Shown here: positions 51,301-60,120 of the stretch, piece by piece | Layout of the letters: the number at the start of each line of letters is the position of its first letter | Position numbering within the stretch: the first letter of the stretch is position 1 | Origin: a bacterium | GTDB taxonomy: Bacteria; Elusimicrobiota; Elusimicrobia; Elusimicrobiales; UBA9959 | NCBI GenBank assembly: GCA_021786295.1 | Contig: JAJYNO010000026.1 | Span: forward strand, 141,744 to 205,743 | DNA: 64,000 nucleotides | Reading direction: 5' to 3' | Made by a program: the position numbers and the translations under genes | Notes under the pieces: generated by a model | Told to the model about the DNA's origin: nothing | The model's database searches: none | What the model saw: the letters and a program-made list of their open reading frames with translations, nothing else

Positions 51301-54236
51301 AACTTTGGCCCTTTGAGCGCGGAGGCGCCTATCAGCACCCTGGCGGTCTCCCCTGGGCGGTAGCTGTCGCGTTCGAACAGCGCGACCGGAGGCAGGCGCA
51401 GGGAGGAGTTCCTGGACGCGTCAGGCGAGGCGGAGACCACCACCAGCGAGGAGGTGGTGGTGCCGCCCCACGGGTCCGGCGCGTTCAGTTCCAGCCTGTA
51501 GGCGCCGGGCGGAAGTCTGCCGAGATCTATCTCAGCAGGCGCGTTCCGGCCGAGGCTCAGCCTGCCTTCCGCCTGGAGTTTGCCGTCGGGAACGCCGCTG
51601 AAGGCCTCCTCCAGCGAAGGGGCCGCGCTCCCGTAAGGCCCGTTCCCTACGGAGTAAGCCGGCTCCTGCTCCAGCCTGTAGAGCGAGTAATCCGCCTCCC
51701 CCGGCCGCTGCCCGCCGTTGAGGTCCATCAGCCTGGCGTCCAGCAGGGCCGGGCCGTCGGGAGTGAAGAAACCGGCGCGCGGGCGCACGTCGAAAAGCAG
51801 GGCCTTCGCCCCGGCGCGGTAGTCGCGCGCGTCGGTTATGGCGCGCCCGCCGGCGTCCAGGGCCGTGACCTCCACATGGTAGGAGGAAGGATATCCCGCG
51901 TAAGTCCCGCTCTCCGGCCCGGGAGCGAAGGAGAAAGAGAACTTTCCGTCGCCGCCGCTGACCGTCTCCCCGGAGGCGACCTCCTGCGGCGCCCCCCCGC
52001 CGTAGAACCAGCCCCAGTACCAGCAGTAGACCGGCAGATAGCGCGAGCGCGTCACGCGGTACTTCACTTTAGCCCCCGGCACCGGAGAGCCGAAGTAATA
52101 CTTCACCTCTCCGGAGACCTCCGCCTTGCGCCCGTAGCGCCAGGGCTCGTCCGGCGGCGCAAGCTTCACCTCGAACTCCGGGCGCTTGTACTCCTCCACG
52201 CCGAAGCGCGCCGAGCCGCTGAAACTGCGCCCGTACTGGGCCACGTCAGCCGTGACAGAGTAGCGCCCCAGCAGCCTGCCCTCGGGAATGGTGAACGAGC
52301 CCGCGGCGCTGCCCAGGCCGGTGAAAGGCAGCCCGGTCGAATATACCGTCTGCCAGTTGGCGTCCCGCGCGGTGACCGAGACGGCGGAGTTCCCGTCGTA
52401 GGTCCTGTACCCCCCGGGGCGGCGCAGCAGCGCTGTCACCTTGAACCGGACCTGCTGGCCCGGCCTGTAAACCGGCCTGTCCGTCTCCACGAAGACGCTG
52501 ACCGGAGGGGGCGGCGAGACCGAAACCGAGGCGCCCGCGTCCCAGTAGGCGTAGGCCCCGCGGTAGGAGAGCAGCGGGTCCACCGAAACGTACTCGTTGT
52601 TGTAAAGCCGCAGGGTGAAATCTTCGCTGAAGGCCGCGGAGCCGTCCGGCCCCGTCAGCAGACGCCTGGAGGACCAGCCGGACATCCCGGAACGCGTGAA
52701 AGCGGCGTCTATAGCTGCCCCGGCCAGCGGACGCCCGTCGAGCGCGTTCACCGCGTAAAAGCGGAAAGCGTCGGATCTGACGGGGCGCCCGGGGGCGGCC
52801 GGATCGTAAAGGAAGGCTTCAGGGTCCCCGGAGGCGCCGGAAGTCCCCAGCAGGAAGACGTCCGTGACGTCTGTCAGGGCGGCCTTTATCAGCGAGGAGC
52901 CCTCCGCGAAGGAATCGTCGCCCGAGGCAACCACTACGTAGAGACCCTTGCGCAGGTCCGGCGACTGGATCAGCTGGTCCTTGTACTGGTAGGGCGCCGG
53001 GTAATCGACGTCCTGGGACCACTGCAGGTCAGGCTTCCTGTTCAGGAAAACCTTCAGTTCCTCTTCTGAAAGGGACCTCAGGAGCGACTGCACCGACCGG
53101 GAGCCGGACGAGGGCATCGAGGCCAGATCCTCCGGCGAAGTGCGGTAAGCGCGGAAATAGACGCGCGCGAGGTTGCGCGCTTTCACCTTTATGGCCCCGC
53201 GTCCCGGCGGCGGCGCGAAAGTGACGGCGAGGTCCAGGCGCGGCAGGCGTATCTCCGCGGCCATGGCCGAGCAGGCGGAGGCCGGCCTTGAAGCAGGGGC
53301 TTCCCGCTGCGCCTTGGCGCAGAGCCCCAGCGCCGCGGCGAAATCCGAGTCTTCCTGATACAGGGCCGCGGCGCGGTAAAGAGCCCAGGCCCGGCCCAGG
53401 CCGGTCTTGAAAGAATCCCCCCAGCCCTTCAGCGTGGCTTCGGCTTCGGGGAGCAGCGCCTTGCGTTCGAAGGGGGCCACCGCCTCCGGATGGTCGAAGG
53501 GGAGCGTCAGGCGCTTTATCTTCCAGTACTCGGCGGCGAAGCTCCCCTGGCCGCGCCCGTCCGAGGCGTCCTCGTATATGGCCGCGGCCTTGAGGGCCGC
53601 GGGGGCGGCGCCGCTGTAATCCCCTCGGTACACCGGCGGCAGGAACAGCCGCGCGTCCGGCAGCGGAACGGCTCCGGGAGGCTGGCCCAGCAGGTAGTCC
53701 GTCCAGGTCAGCGCCGCGAAGTCCCACAGCGTCGGGGTATAGGATAGGTCGGCTCCCTTCAGGTCCAGGAAATAGCCCTGGGCCTTCAGCGGATGTTTCA
53801 GCAGCTCTCGGCGCAGCGGCCAGAGCGCGGCGTAATCGGCGTTTATGCGCCGGCTCCACTCTCCCGCGGTCAGGCGCGCGGGGTCGGAGGCGCCCTTCTC
53901 CTCCTCGGCCGGCAGGGCATAGCCGTACTGCAGCAGGAACTGTCTGGCCGCGCCGGCGCGCAGCAGCAGCAGGCGGGCGCGCCAAAGCGGGTCCTGCGGC
54001 AGCTTCGCGGCGTAAAGCCTCCCGGCGGCGTCGCCGTAGCGGAAGAGCAGGCCTTCGCATTCGGCTGAGCGGTAGAGGGCCCTCAGCCCCTCCCTGCCCG
54101 GCTCCTTGAGGACCGGGGCGTAGGCTTTCAGGGCCTGCTGATAGAGGCCCTTTTCGAACAGACGGTCCGCTTTGTCGGTGGTAACGGCGCCGGCGGCCAG
54201 CGAAGGCAGCAGCAGCGCGGCCAGGAATATCCTCAT
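48318..54236 (-). CDS. Bacterial alpha-2-macroglobulin family protein
   Basis: 1972 residues with signal peptide (MRIFLAALLLPSLAAGA). The N-terminal region (about 20-320) is helical. MG domains follow with the typical VFVETDRPVYRPGQQVRFKV near 570-590, then an A2M bait-type and MG10 region with VRLDIPRFFREGDRSRLTALV. The thioester motif CTEQ begins at C1446 in YPYECTEQVLNRY. An all-helical TED domain and a receptor-binding-like end (PAGFEPEEL, VHLTVSSRSRFEYV) complete it. Bacterial A2Ms trap attacking proteases in the periplasm. The usual partner pbpC is absent; the gene instead follows murB by 8 bp. Confidence 0.93.
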   Translation of the reverse strand: MRIFLAALLLPSLAAGAVTTDKADRLFEKGLYQQALKAYAPVLKEPGREGLRALYRSAECEGLLFRYGDAAGRLYAAKLPQDPLWRARLLLLRAGAARQFLLQYGYALPAEEEKGASDPARLTAGEWSRRINADYAALWPLRRELLKHPLKAQGYFLDLKGADLSYTPTLWDFAALTWTDYLLGQPPGAVPLPDARLFLPPVYRGDYSGAAPAALKAAAIYEDASDGRGQGSFAAEYWKIKRLTLPFDHPEAVAPFERKALLPEAEATLKGWGDSFKTGLGRAWALYRAAALYQEDSDFAAALGLCAKAQREAPASRPASACSAMAAEIRLPRLDLAVTFAPPPGRGAIKVKARNLARVYFRAYRTSPEDLASMPSSGSRSVQSLLRSLSEEELKVFLNRKPDLQWSQDVDYPAPYQYKDQLIQSPDLRKGLYVVVASGDDSFAEGSSLIKAALTDVTDVFLLGTSGASGDPEAFLYDPAAPGRPVRSDAFRFYAVNALDGRPLAGAAIDAAFTRSGMSGWSSRRLLTGPDGSAAFSEDFTLRLYNNEYVSVDPLLSYRGAYAYWDAGASVSVSPPPPVSVFVETDRPVYRPGQQVRFKVTALLRRPGGYRTYDGNSAVSVTARDANWQTVYSTGLPFTGLGSAAGSFTIPEGRLLGRYSVTADVAQYGRSFSGSARFGVEEYKRPEFEVKLAPPDEPWRYGRKAEVSGEVKYYFGSPVPGAKVKYRVTRSRYLPVYCWYWGWFYGGGAPQEVASGETVSGGDGKFSFSFAPGPESGTYAGYPSSYHVEVTALDAGGRAITDARDYRAGAKALLFDVRPRAGFFTPDGPALLDARLMDLNGGQRPGEADYSLYRLEQEPAYSVGNGPYGSAAPSLEEAFSGVPDGKLQAEGRLSLGRNAPAEIDLGRLPPGAYRLELNAPDPWGGTTTSSLVVVSASPDASRNSSLRLPPVALFERDSYRPGETARVLIGASALKGPKFAEVLADDFVLSRELVRTPGPSIMRLKVGPEESGGFGLRWLGASDFKVYTAAASVRVPRLDKRVSLSLDYDKTLLPGRTADWTLKAVDGLGRPVSGEALVKVYDRSLEYYGAGPGFWTESLYRRRTAGGEAYDSLFAPQVAELPVREGLLRRMIDAFSGSSPEEKLPSLRVASTRVYGGIRLSAFEKSLDFSEDGSAAGAALQAEGFAGNAAAPASLPKAPAMRPASAAPEGASAVAPQARSDFSETAYYAPQLEVTGGKASFSFRIPERLTSWNVASYLLTRDAKTGDFSAETVTRKDLMVRLDIPRFFREGDRSRLTALVTNATARELSGEAALSLTLDGRDELAKFGVADASRPFSVKPGATQALYWDVEVPRGTADYKALAVARAGALSDAQQNDLPVLPSRERLIASEVAALDGDSSKTFRLPELEKPDPSRETEAVHLELQPQLILTVLDSLPFLVRYPYECTEQVLNRYVPLAVTDAFYLKYPQLKAAVARVPRRGTLTPAWDRNDPVRLMTLMETPWEERSKGLGSSLPMADMLDPGTVEREGREALAKLRSYQNADGSFPWFPGGPPSFYMTLYALDGLAEAARYGVSVPEDVASRALDYALAQAPAYMKPTARDTSYLLYAAYAVTSFPKDWPQSAEALRYARSWADYAGRHAGAMTPFGKAYAAWVYMRLGDKAKAESYLDRAMDGSREDPVAGVYWAPEKLSWLWYNDTVEKHAFILRTLLALRPKDPRIPGLVKWLLFDRRAEEWKSTKASAAAIYSLLDVMKAGGALERAEDYTVRLGTSTERLRLKPFDWVEKPLRWSRYGSMITPADLSPSVSKKGPGLAFASFSAVYSTDRTPGESPEGMLNVSRRYFLRRDEGGKFALQPLSDGDAVSVGDEIEVHLTVSSRSRFEYVQLKDPKPAGFEPEELRSGWKWDGLARYEEPRDSLTNFFLESVPHGEYVLAYRMRPTVPGTFRAGAAVIQSMYAPEFAAHSAGFTFRVK

Positions 54237-54244
54237 TTTCCCCC

Positions 54245-55141
54245 CTAGAATTCGCCCAGAAGTATCTGCTCCAGCCGGAGTTCGACGCCGGTCTTCTCCC
54301 TGACCCGCCGCTGGACCTCGCGGATCAGCGCGTGGATATCCGCGGCCGTCGCCCCGCCCGCGTTGACTATGAAGCCGGCGTGCTTAGGCGAGACCTCGGC
54401 CCCGCCTATACGCAGCCCCTTGAGACCGGCTGCGTCTATCAGGCGCGAGGCGTAGTCGCCCGGCGGCCGACGGAACACGCTCCCGGCCGACGGGAGGTCC
54501 AGCGGCTGCTTGGCCGCGCGCGCGGCCAGCACGGCGGCGCGCTCCGCGGAGAGGGACGCCGCGTCCCCAGCCGGAAACTCGAAACGCGCGGAAACGATGA
54601 TCAGGTCCTCCAGGCCCCCCGCCTGCCGGTAGCCGAAACGGATGTCCTTCTTAAAAAGGGATACCGTGCGGCCGGCCCCGTCGAAGGCCTGCACGGAGAC
54701 CAGCCGGTCGCAGGCCTCCTGGCCGAAAGCGCCGGCGTTCATGCGGACCGCCCCGCCGACGGAACCGGGAATGCCGGAGGTCTTCTCCAAACCGGACAGG
54801 CCGGCCTGCGCGGAGAGACGCGCCAGGTCGTCCCAGACGGCGCCGGCCTCCGCCAGTACGGAGTTCTCCTTGATCTCCAGCCTGCAGAGCCGTTCCGTCA
54901 GGGCTGTCACCCCCGGCAGGCCGCGGTCGCTGACCAGCACGTTGGAGCCGCGGCCCAGCACGAGCAACGGCACGGAAGCGGCGCGGCACCAGGCGGCGAG
55001 GCCGCGCAGTTCCTCCGGAGTCGAGGGGCTGACCAGGGCTTCGGCCCGGCCGCCGGCGCGGTAGGTGGTGAAATCCGCCGCCGGCGCGCCGAAGACGCAG
55101 CGTTCGCCGAACCAAGCCTTCAGGGCGGCCCGGTCAAGCAT
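54245..55141 (-). CDS. murB: UDP-N-acetylenolpyruvoylglucosamine reductase (MurB)
   Basis: 298 residues, type II MurB length. FAD-binding motifs: FTTYRAGGRAEALVSP, VLGRGSNVLVSDRG, GIPGSVGGAVRMNAGAFGQE. Catalytic region: the Tyr motif FGYRQ, and PSAGSVFRRPPGDYASRLIDAAGLKG with the Ser proton donor, then SPKHAGFIVNAGGATAADI. Second committed step of peptidoglycan precursor synthesis, cytosolic, NADPH-dependent. Its start overlaps the EamA gene stop by 8 bp; A2M follows, so wall synthesis and an envelope protease trap share one transcript. Confidence 0.95.
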   Translation of the reverse strand: MLDRAALKAWFGERCVFGAPAADFTTYRAGGRAEALVSPSTPEELRGLAAWCRAASVPLLVLGRGSNVLVSDRGLPGVTALTERLCRLEIKENSVLAEAGAVWDDLARLSAQAGLSGLEKTSGIPGSVGGAVRMNAGAFGQEACDRLVSVQAFDGAGRTVSLFKKDIRFGYRQAGGLEDLIIVSARFEFPAGDAASLSAERAAVLAARAAKQPLDLPSAGSVFRRPPGDYASRLIDAAGLKGLRIGGAEVSPKHAGFIVNAGGATAADIHALIREVQRRVREKTGVELRLEQILLGEF

Positions 55142-56057
55142 GGCTGGGGGCCCCCCTGAACCAGCCGGACGGCCTCTCCCGCAGGTTCACAAGCCAGGCG
55201 CCTGCCAGTATCAGCAGACCGCCGGAAAAAGCCGGCGTTCCGGCCTTCTCGCCGAGGAAAAGGTAGGCCGAGAGCAGCGTGGCGAAAGGCTCGAGGTTTA
55301 TGAAATAGGCCGTCTTAACAGGGCCGATCCCCTCTACGGCGTTGTTCCAGAACAGGTAGGCCAGGGCCGAGGACAGCACGGAGAGGTAGCCTAAACACAG
55401 CCAGCCCCTGGCGGTGACGGCGGAGAAGCCGCGAAGGCCTCCGGAAAGCGCCCAGAGCGGCAATACCGTGGCAAGGGCCATCAGCATAGTGGCGGCAGTG
55501 GTCTTGGCCTGCGGCCACTCCTTCAGCCAGCGCTTGGTAAGCAGCACGTAGAAGGCCCAGAACAGGCAGGAGAGCAGGAAAACCATGTCGCCACGGGTCG
55601 TGGGCGGCGCGAAGGAGCCTCCCCTGGAGGAGACCACCAGCATGGTCCCGGCGAATCCCAGGCCGAAGGCAGCGGCCCTGAAAACGCCCACGCGCTCTCC
55701 CAGCGCGGCCGTCAGGGCCGCCACGATGATCGGGGTGGAAGCTATCAGCCAGCCGGCGTGCGAGGCCTGCGTATATTTCAAGGCCCAGGCCTGGATATAT
55801 TGCTGCGCCGAGACTCCGAGCGCCGAAAGGACGAGCAGCCGCCACAGGACAGGGAACCTGAGGTCCGCCGCCGTAAAACGGGCGCCGCTCAACGCCAGCA
55901 GCAGGCACGAGCCGGCGAACGCGCGGAAAGCGACTATGGAAAGAGGGGAGATCTCGGAGACAAGATATTTGGTGAACGGGTAGGCCGCTCCCCACACCGC
56001 GGCGGCGAAGACCGCCTGGAAGTAGAGGCCGGCTGATTTACCCTTTGTTCTATCCAT
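55134..56057 (-). CDS. EamA/DMT-superfamily transporter
   Basis: 307 residues from ATG 56057; the extra 54 residues upstream overlap the terminator hairpin of rocD and are not coding. Ten membrane helices in two EamA repeats: VFAAAVWGAAYPFTKYLVSE in the first, and LSCLFWAFYVLLTKRW plus LFWNNAVEGIGPVKTAYFINLEPFATLLSAYLFLGE in the second. Likely exporter of metabolites or amino acids; substrate unknown. First gene of EamA-murB-A2M. Confidence 0.9.
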   Translation of the reverse strand: MDRTKGKSAGLYFQAVFAAAVWGAAYPFTKYLVSEISPLSIVAFRAFAGSCLLLALSGARFTAADLRFPVLWRLLVLSALGVSAQQYIQAWALKYTQASHAGWLIASTPIIVAALTAALGERVGVFRAAAFGLGFAGTMLVVSSRGGSFAPPTTRGDMVFLLSCLFWAFYVLLTKRWLKEWPQAKTTAATMLMALATVLPLWALSGGLRGFSAVTARGWLCLGYLSVLSSALAYLFWNNAVEGIGPVKTAYFINLEPFATLLSAYLFLGEKAGTPAFSGGLLILAGAWLVNLRERPSGWFRGAPSHA

Positions 56058-56060
56058 CGG

Positions 56061-56098
56061 ACAGAAAACGGGGCGCCGGGCCAGGAAGCCCGGCGCCC
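56061..56098 (-). terminator. Intrinsic terminator of the ornithine aminotransferase gene
   Basis: A perfect 11-bp stem (GGGCGCCGGGC with GCCCGGCGCCC, 56071-56098) and a 6-nt loop. On the minus strand it is followed by GTTTTCTGT, a T-rich tract. Confidence 0.8.
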
Positions 56099-56110
56099 GC
56101 TGAGCGCTGC

Positions 56111-57322
56111 TTACTTCGAGAGGACCTTCTTGATGCGCTTGAAAGCCCAGTCTATCTCCTTCTTCGTGATGACGAGCGGCGGGGCGAAGCGGATCACGTG
56201 GTCGTGGGTCTCCTTGCACAGCAGCCCCATGCCCATAAGTTCCTCGCAGTACGGGCGCGCCTTGGTGTCGAGCTCCAGGCCTATCAGCAGGCCCTTGCCG
56301 CGGACCTCCTTGATATGCGGGCCCTTGATGGTGCGCAGCAGCCCCATGAAGTACTCGCCCATCTCGTAGGACTTCTCCACCAGCTTCTCCTCGGTCAGCA
56401 CCCGGAGCGCCTCGCGGGCCACCGCGCAGGCCAGCGGATTCCCGCCGAACGTGCTGCCGTGGTCCCCCGGGTTGAAAACGCCCAGGACCTCGCGCGAGGA
56501 CACCACGGCGGAGATCGGCATCACGCCGCCCCCCAGGGCCTTGCCGAGGATCATCATGTCGGGCTTCACGCCCTCGTAATCGCAGGCGAACTTGCGGCCG
56601 GTGCGGCCGAAGCCGGTCTGGATCTCGTCGGCGACGAACAGCACCCTGTTGGCCCGGCAGAGCTCGCCGGCGGCCTTCAGGTAGCCGGCCGGCGGCACGA
56701 TGATGCCGGCCTCGCCCTGTATCGGTTCGACGATGAACGCCGCGGTGTTGGGCGTTATCGCGGCCTTCAGCGCCTCTATATTCCCGTACTCCACCACCTT
56801 GAAGCCGGGCGTGAACGGCCCGAAGCCGTCCTTATACTGCTCCTCGGTGGACATCGTCACGATGCTGATCGTGCGGCCGTGGAAGTTATTGGAGACCGCG
56901 ATGACCTCGGCCTTGCCGGCCTGCACTCCCTTCACCTTGTAGGCCCACTTGCGCACGGCCTTCAGCGCGGTCTCCACTGCCTCCGCGCCGGTGTTCATCG
57001 GCAGGGCCATCTCGTAACCGGTGAACTCGCAGAGTTCCTTGAAGAACGGCCCGATCTGGTCGTTGTTGAAGGCGCGCGAGGTAAGCGTGACCTTCTTCGC
57101 CTGGTCGGCCAGCGACTTGATTATCCGCGGATGACGATGGCCGTGGTTCAGCGCGGAATAGGCGCTGAGCATGTCCATATACTTCCTCCCCTCCGGGTCC
57201 TTCACCCACGCGCCCTTGGCGGAGGAAATGACTATCGGCAGCGGATGATAGTTATTGGCGCCGTAATGTTCGGCCAGTTCTATCAGTTTGCGGCTTTCCG
57301 CGTTCTCTGTGTTAATGTCCAT
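56111..57322 (-). CDS. rocD: Ornithine--oxo-acid aminotransferase
   Basis: 403 residues from ATG 57322, which has AAGGAGA 7-8 nt upstream; an upstream TTG at 57340 lacks one. PLP class III aminotransferase: [62 protein letters not shown] and the PLP lysine in [12 protein letters not shown]. Closest to RocD/OAT ([30 protein letters not shown]). Converts ornithine and 2-oxoglutarate to glutamate semialdehyde and glutamate. Other class III aminotransferases cannot be fully excluded. Confidence 0.92.
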   Translation of the reverse strand: MDINTENAESRKLIELAEHYGANNYHPLPIVISSAKGAWVKDPEGRKYMDMLSAYSALNHGHRHPRIIKSLADQAKKVTLTSRAFNNDQIGPFFKELCEFTGYEMALPMNTGAEAVETALKAVRKWAYKVKGVQAGKAEVIAVSNNFHGRTISIVTMSTEEQYKDGFGPFTPGFKVVEYGNIEALKAAITPNTAAFIVEPIQGEAGIIVPPAGYLKAAGELCRANRVLFVADEIQTGFGRTGRKFACDYEGVKPDMMILGKALGGGVMPISAVVSSREVLGVFNPGDHGSTFGGNPLACAVAREALRVLTEEKLVEKSYEMGEYFMGLLRTIKGPHIKEVRGKGLLIGLELDTKARPYCEELMGMGLLCKETHDHVIRFAPPLVITKKEIDWAFKRIKKVLSK

Positions 57323-57442
57323 GTTGGTCTCCTTGTTCAAGGGAGCGGCCCTGCGATACAGCCGGGAAACCTCGAAGCTTCCCCCGCTCGGGGGCCCCGC
57401 CGGGGCGGGGACCGGTTTTATGGCTGCCAGCCTCCCAACTTT

Positions 57443-58174
57443 TTAAAACTTCACTCCCGCGCCCACGGAGTAGCCGCTCTGACCGTGCAGGCCGCTGTAA
57501 GCGCCGTATATATAGGCGAGCGGCAGCGGCGTCAGGCGCACGCCCACGGTATAGCGCGTCTTCGAGATGGTGCCGGAGTCGCCGGAGGGGATGCCGACCC
57601 CGTTCTTGGCCTCTATCCTGGTCCTGTCAACGCCGACCCCGGCGAACGGCTTTATCACCGGCAGGTCGAACGAGGCGGAGGCGTCCAGCGACACGTGGCT
57701 GCCCTTGAAATAGTCCTGGCTGATGACGTCGTAGAAGGCTGAGACGGACACGTCCGGGACGAACTTGGTCAGCGCCCCGCTCTTCAGCAGCTGGTAGCGC
57801 AGGCCGCCGCCGAGGATGGAGAAGCCGGAATAAGCCACGCCGCGCACCATAGCGTCCGCCCGCACCAGCGGCAGAGCGACCGCCGCGTGGGCCATCGGCA
57901 CTCCGAAGGCGTTCACCTTGGCGTCGCGCAGGATCGTATCCGAGGCATCCGGCTTGGCCTGTATGGAGGCGTCTATCCCGACGTCGAAGCCGGGAAAGCC
58001 CGTGGTCCGGCCGGTGTGAAAGTCCGTGGCGCCGATAAGGCCGCCTACGTCGGCGGCGAAAGGTTTGAGGTAGGCTGACGAGGTGGCGTAGTTCTTAAAA
58101 TCCTTGAAAGCGTCCGCGCGCACCGACGCCGCCAGCAGCGGCATGGCGCAAAGCGCCAATATCAGTTTCTTCAT
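57443..58174 (-). CDS. Small outer-membrane beta-barrel protein
   Basis: 243 residues with signal peptide (MKKLILALCAMPLLAASVRA). Amphipathic beta strands with Gly/aromatic pattern run to the end (GYSVGAGVKF, terminal Phe). It resembles the DUF6588-like barrels that start KDFKNYATSSAYLKPFAADVGGLIG. Function unknown. Single gene, strong RBS (GGAGGGAG), preceded by the same 16-mer promoter as the FnIII run at 25023. The 120-bp gap to rocD holds GC-rich short hairpins (57380-57420) without a clear T tract. Confidence 0.75.
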   Translation of the reverse strand: MKKLILALCAMPLLAASVRADAFKDFKNYATSSAYLKPFAADVGGLIGATDFHTGRTTGFPGFDVGIDASIQAKPDASDTILRDAKVNAFGVPMAHAAVALPLVRADAMVRGVAYSGFSILGGGLRYQLLKSGALTKFVPDVSVSAFYDVISQDYFKGSHVSLDASASFDLPVIKPFAGVGVDRTRIEAKNGVGIPSGDSGTISKTRYTVGVRLTPLPLAYIYGAYSGLHGQSGYSVGAGVKF

Positions 58175-58223
58175 TAAAGTCTCCCTCCAGAAAAGCCGGC
58201 CATCACAACGGCCCGCCCCGATT

Positions 58224-58239
58224 ATTATAGTTAATAAAG
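58224..58239 (-). promoter_or_regulatory. Promoter of the small barrel gene
   Basis: CTTTATTAACTATAAT on the minus strand, identical to 25032-25047; the -10 is about 50 nt before ATG 58174, leaving room for a normal leader and RBS. Confidence 0.55.
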
Positions 58240-58304
58240 CCGTCCGAAAGCCACCCGGCGCCGCGCCGCCTGGCTAGCCGGCGTTGCCTTCTCGCGCCGC
58301 ACGT

Positions 58305-58313
58305 TGCTATCAT
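58305..58313 (+). promoter_or_regulatory. Extended -10 promoter of the ygiQ gene (likely leaderless)
   Basis: TGCTATCAT ends 6 nt before ATG 58320; no Shine-Dalgarno sequence. The 12-mer TTGCTATCATTG matches the MFS promoter. Confidence 0.55.
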
Positions 58314-58319
58314 TGTCGT

Positions 58320-60086
58320 ATGAGTTTTCTTCCGCTCTCCGCGCAGGAGATGAGGACGCTGGGCTGGGACGCCGCGGACGTGGTGCTGGTCACCGGCGAC
58401 GCCTACGTGGACCATCCCTCCTTCGCGATGGCGCTGGTGGGCCGCGTGCTGGAGGCGGAAGGCCTGAGAGTGGCCATACTCGCCCAGCCGCGCTGGGAGT
58501 CCGCGGCCGATTTCAAGAAATTCGGGAAACCCCGCCTGTTCTTCGGCGTCTCCGCCGGGAACATGGACTCGATGATCAACAAGTACACGCACAACAGGAA
58601 GGTGCGCTCCTCCGACGATTTCTCACCCGGCGGCCGGGCCGGCCTGCGCCCCGACAGGGCCACCATCATCTACTCCCACCGCTGCCGCGAGGCCTATCCC
58701 GACGCGCCGGTGGTGATCGGCGGCATAGAGGCCACGATGCGCCGCTTCGCGCATTACGACTACTGGTCGGACAAGGTCAGGAAGAGCGTCCTGCTGGATT
58801 CCAAGGCGGACCTGCTGGTCTACGGCATGGGCGAACGCCAGGTGCGCGAGATAGCCGCGCGCCTCAAGGCCGGGGAAAAGGTCCAGGACCTGCGCGACAT
58901 CCGCGGCACCGCCTACCCGCTCGGCGCCAAAGAGGCCTCCGCCCTCGCCGTCCCCGGCGCGGTGGAGCTGCCCACCGCCGGCGAAGTCTCCGGCGACCGC
59001 GTGAAGTTCTCCACGGCCACGCGCCTCATCTACGAAAATTCCAACCCCTACAACGCCGCCGTCCTCGTGCAGAAGAGCGAGGGCAAGGCGGTGGTGCAGA
59101 ATCCCCCCGCGCTGCCGCTCTCCACGCCGGAGATGGACGCGGTCTACGGCCTGCCGTTCACCAAGCGCGCGCACCCTTCCTACAAAGAGCCGATCCCCGC
59201 GCTGGAGATGATCAAAGATTCGATAGTCATCCACCGCGGCTGCTTCGGCGGCTGCGCGTTCTGCTCGCTTACGCTGCACCAGGGCCGCTTCATCCAGGAA
59301 CGCTCGCCGGAGTCCGTGGAGAAGGAGGCCCGCGCGCTGCTGGACACGCCGCGCCACCCCGGCAACATCTCGGACCTCGGCGCCCCGTCGGCCAACATGT
59401 ACGGCCTGCACGGCAGGGACCTGAACGTCTGCAAGGCGTGCAAAAAGCTTTCCTGCGTCCATCCGGTCATCTGCCCCAACCTCAGCACGGACCACAAGCC
59501 GCTGCTGGCGCTGATGCGCCGCGTCCGCGCGCTGAAGGGCTTGAAGAAGGCCTTCGTCGCCAGCGGCATCCGCATGGACCTGGCGCTCAAGTGCGGCGAG
59601 TACATCTCGGAGATAGCGCGCTTCCACACCGGCGGCCAGCTCAAAGTGGCGCCGGAGCACGTTTCCCCCAAGGTGCTGTCGGTGATGAAGAAGCCGCCCG
59701 TGGAGGTCTTCAAGGAGTTCGCCGCGAAGTTCCTCGCCGAGTCGAAGCGGGCCGGCAAGGAGCAGTACCTCGTGCTCTACTTCATCTCCGCGCACCCCGG
59801 TTCGACGCTCGAGGACATGGCGGAGCTCGCCGTCTTCCTGAAGGAGCGCAACATCAGGCCGCAGCAGATCAACGACTTCCTGCCGGCCCCGATGGAGTAC
59901 GCCACGTCGATCTATTTCACCGGCCTCGACCCGTTCACCCTCGAGCCGGTCTACGTTCCAAAAAAAGAAACGGAGCGCCGCATGCAGCGTGCGCTCCTTC
60001 AGTACTTCAAACCCGAGAACCGGGGCCTGGTAGCCCAGGCCCTCCGCCAGATCCACCGTCCCGACCTGATAAAGAAACTGCTCTAA
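58320..60086 (+). CDS. ygiQ: YgiQ-family radical SAM protein
   Basis: 588 residues from ATG 58320. Radical SAM cluster motif in [12 protein letters not shown], placed mid-protein after a YgiQ-type N-terminal domain ([63 protein letters not shown]). C-terminal part has [19 protein letters not shown] and [18 protein letters not shown]. Reaction unknown. E. coli YgiQ is longer; the usual basic tail after the DLI motif is missing here. The stop codon TAA (60084-60086) lies in the left terminal repeat of the RAYT element. Confidence 0.93.
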   Translation: MSFLPLSAQEMRTLGWDAADVVLVTGDAYVDHPSFAMALVGRVLEAEGLRVAILAQPRWESAADFKKFGKPRLFFGVSAGNMDSMINKYTHNRKVRSSDDFSPGGRAGLRPDRATIIYSHRCREAYPDAPVVIGGIEATMRRFAHYDYWSDKVRKSVLLDSKADLLVYGMGERQVREIAARLKAGEKVQDLRDIRGTAYPLGAKEASALAVPGAVELPTAGEVSGDRVKFSTATRLIYENSNPYNAAVLVQKSEGKAVVQNPPALPLSTPEMDAVYGLPFTKRAHPSYKEPIPALEMIKDSIVIHRGCFGGCAFCSLTLHQGRFIQERSPESVEKEARALLDTPRHPGNISDLGAPSANMYGLHGRDLNVCKACKKLSCVHPVICPNLSTDHKPLLALMRRVRALKGLKKAFVASGIRMDLALKCGEYISEIARFHTGGQLKVAPEHVSPKVLSVMKKPPVEVFKEFAAKFLAESKRAGKEQYLVLYFISAHPGSTLEDMAELAVFLKERNIRPQQINDFLPAPMEYATSIYFTGLDPFTLEPVYVPKKETERRMQRALLQYFKPENRGLVAQALRQIHRPDLIKKLL

Positions 60087-60109
60087 AATAGGGACAGACA
60101 CCTATTTTT
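60084..60109 (+). repeat. Left terminal inverted repeat
   Basis: Begins at the T of the ygiQ stop codon. Reverse complement of 60873-60898 over 26 bp. Confidence 0.88.
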
Positions 60110-60120
60110 AAAAATCAAAA

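Noticed and set aside
49974..53069. Very long open frame (over 1000 codons) opposite the A2M gene
   Set aside because: High-GC shadow frame: composition rich in Arg/Gly/Pro, no domains, and fully antisense to a gene with clear homology. The same applies to long antisense frames at 12775-15297, 26031-28310 and 43548-45404.
57341..57442. Terminator after the small barrel gene
   Set aside because: Short GC-rich stems near 57380-57420 lack a T tract, so not called.
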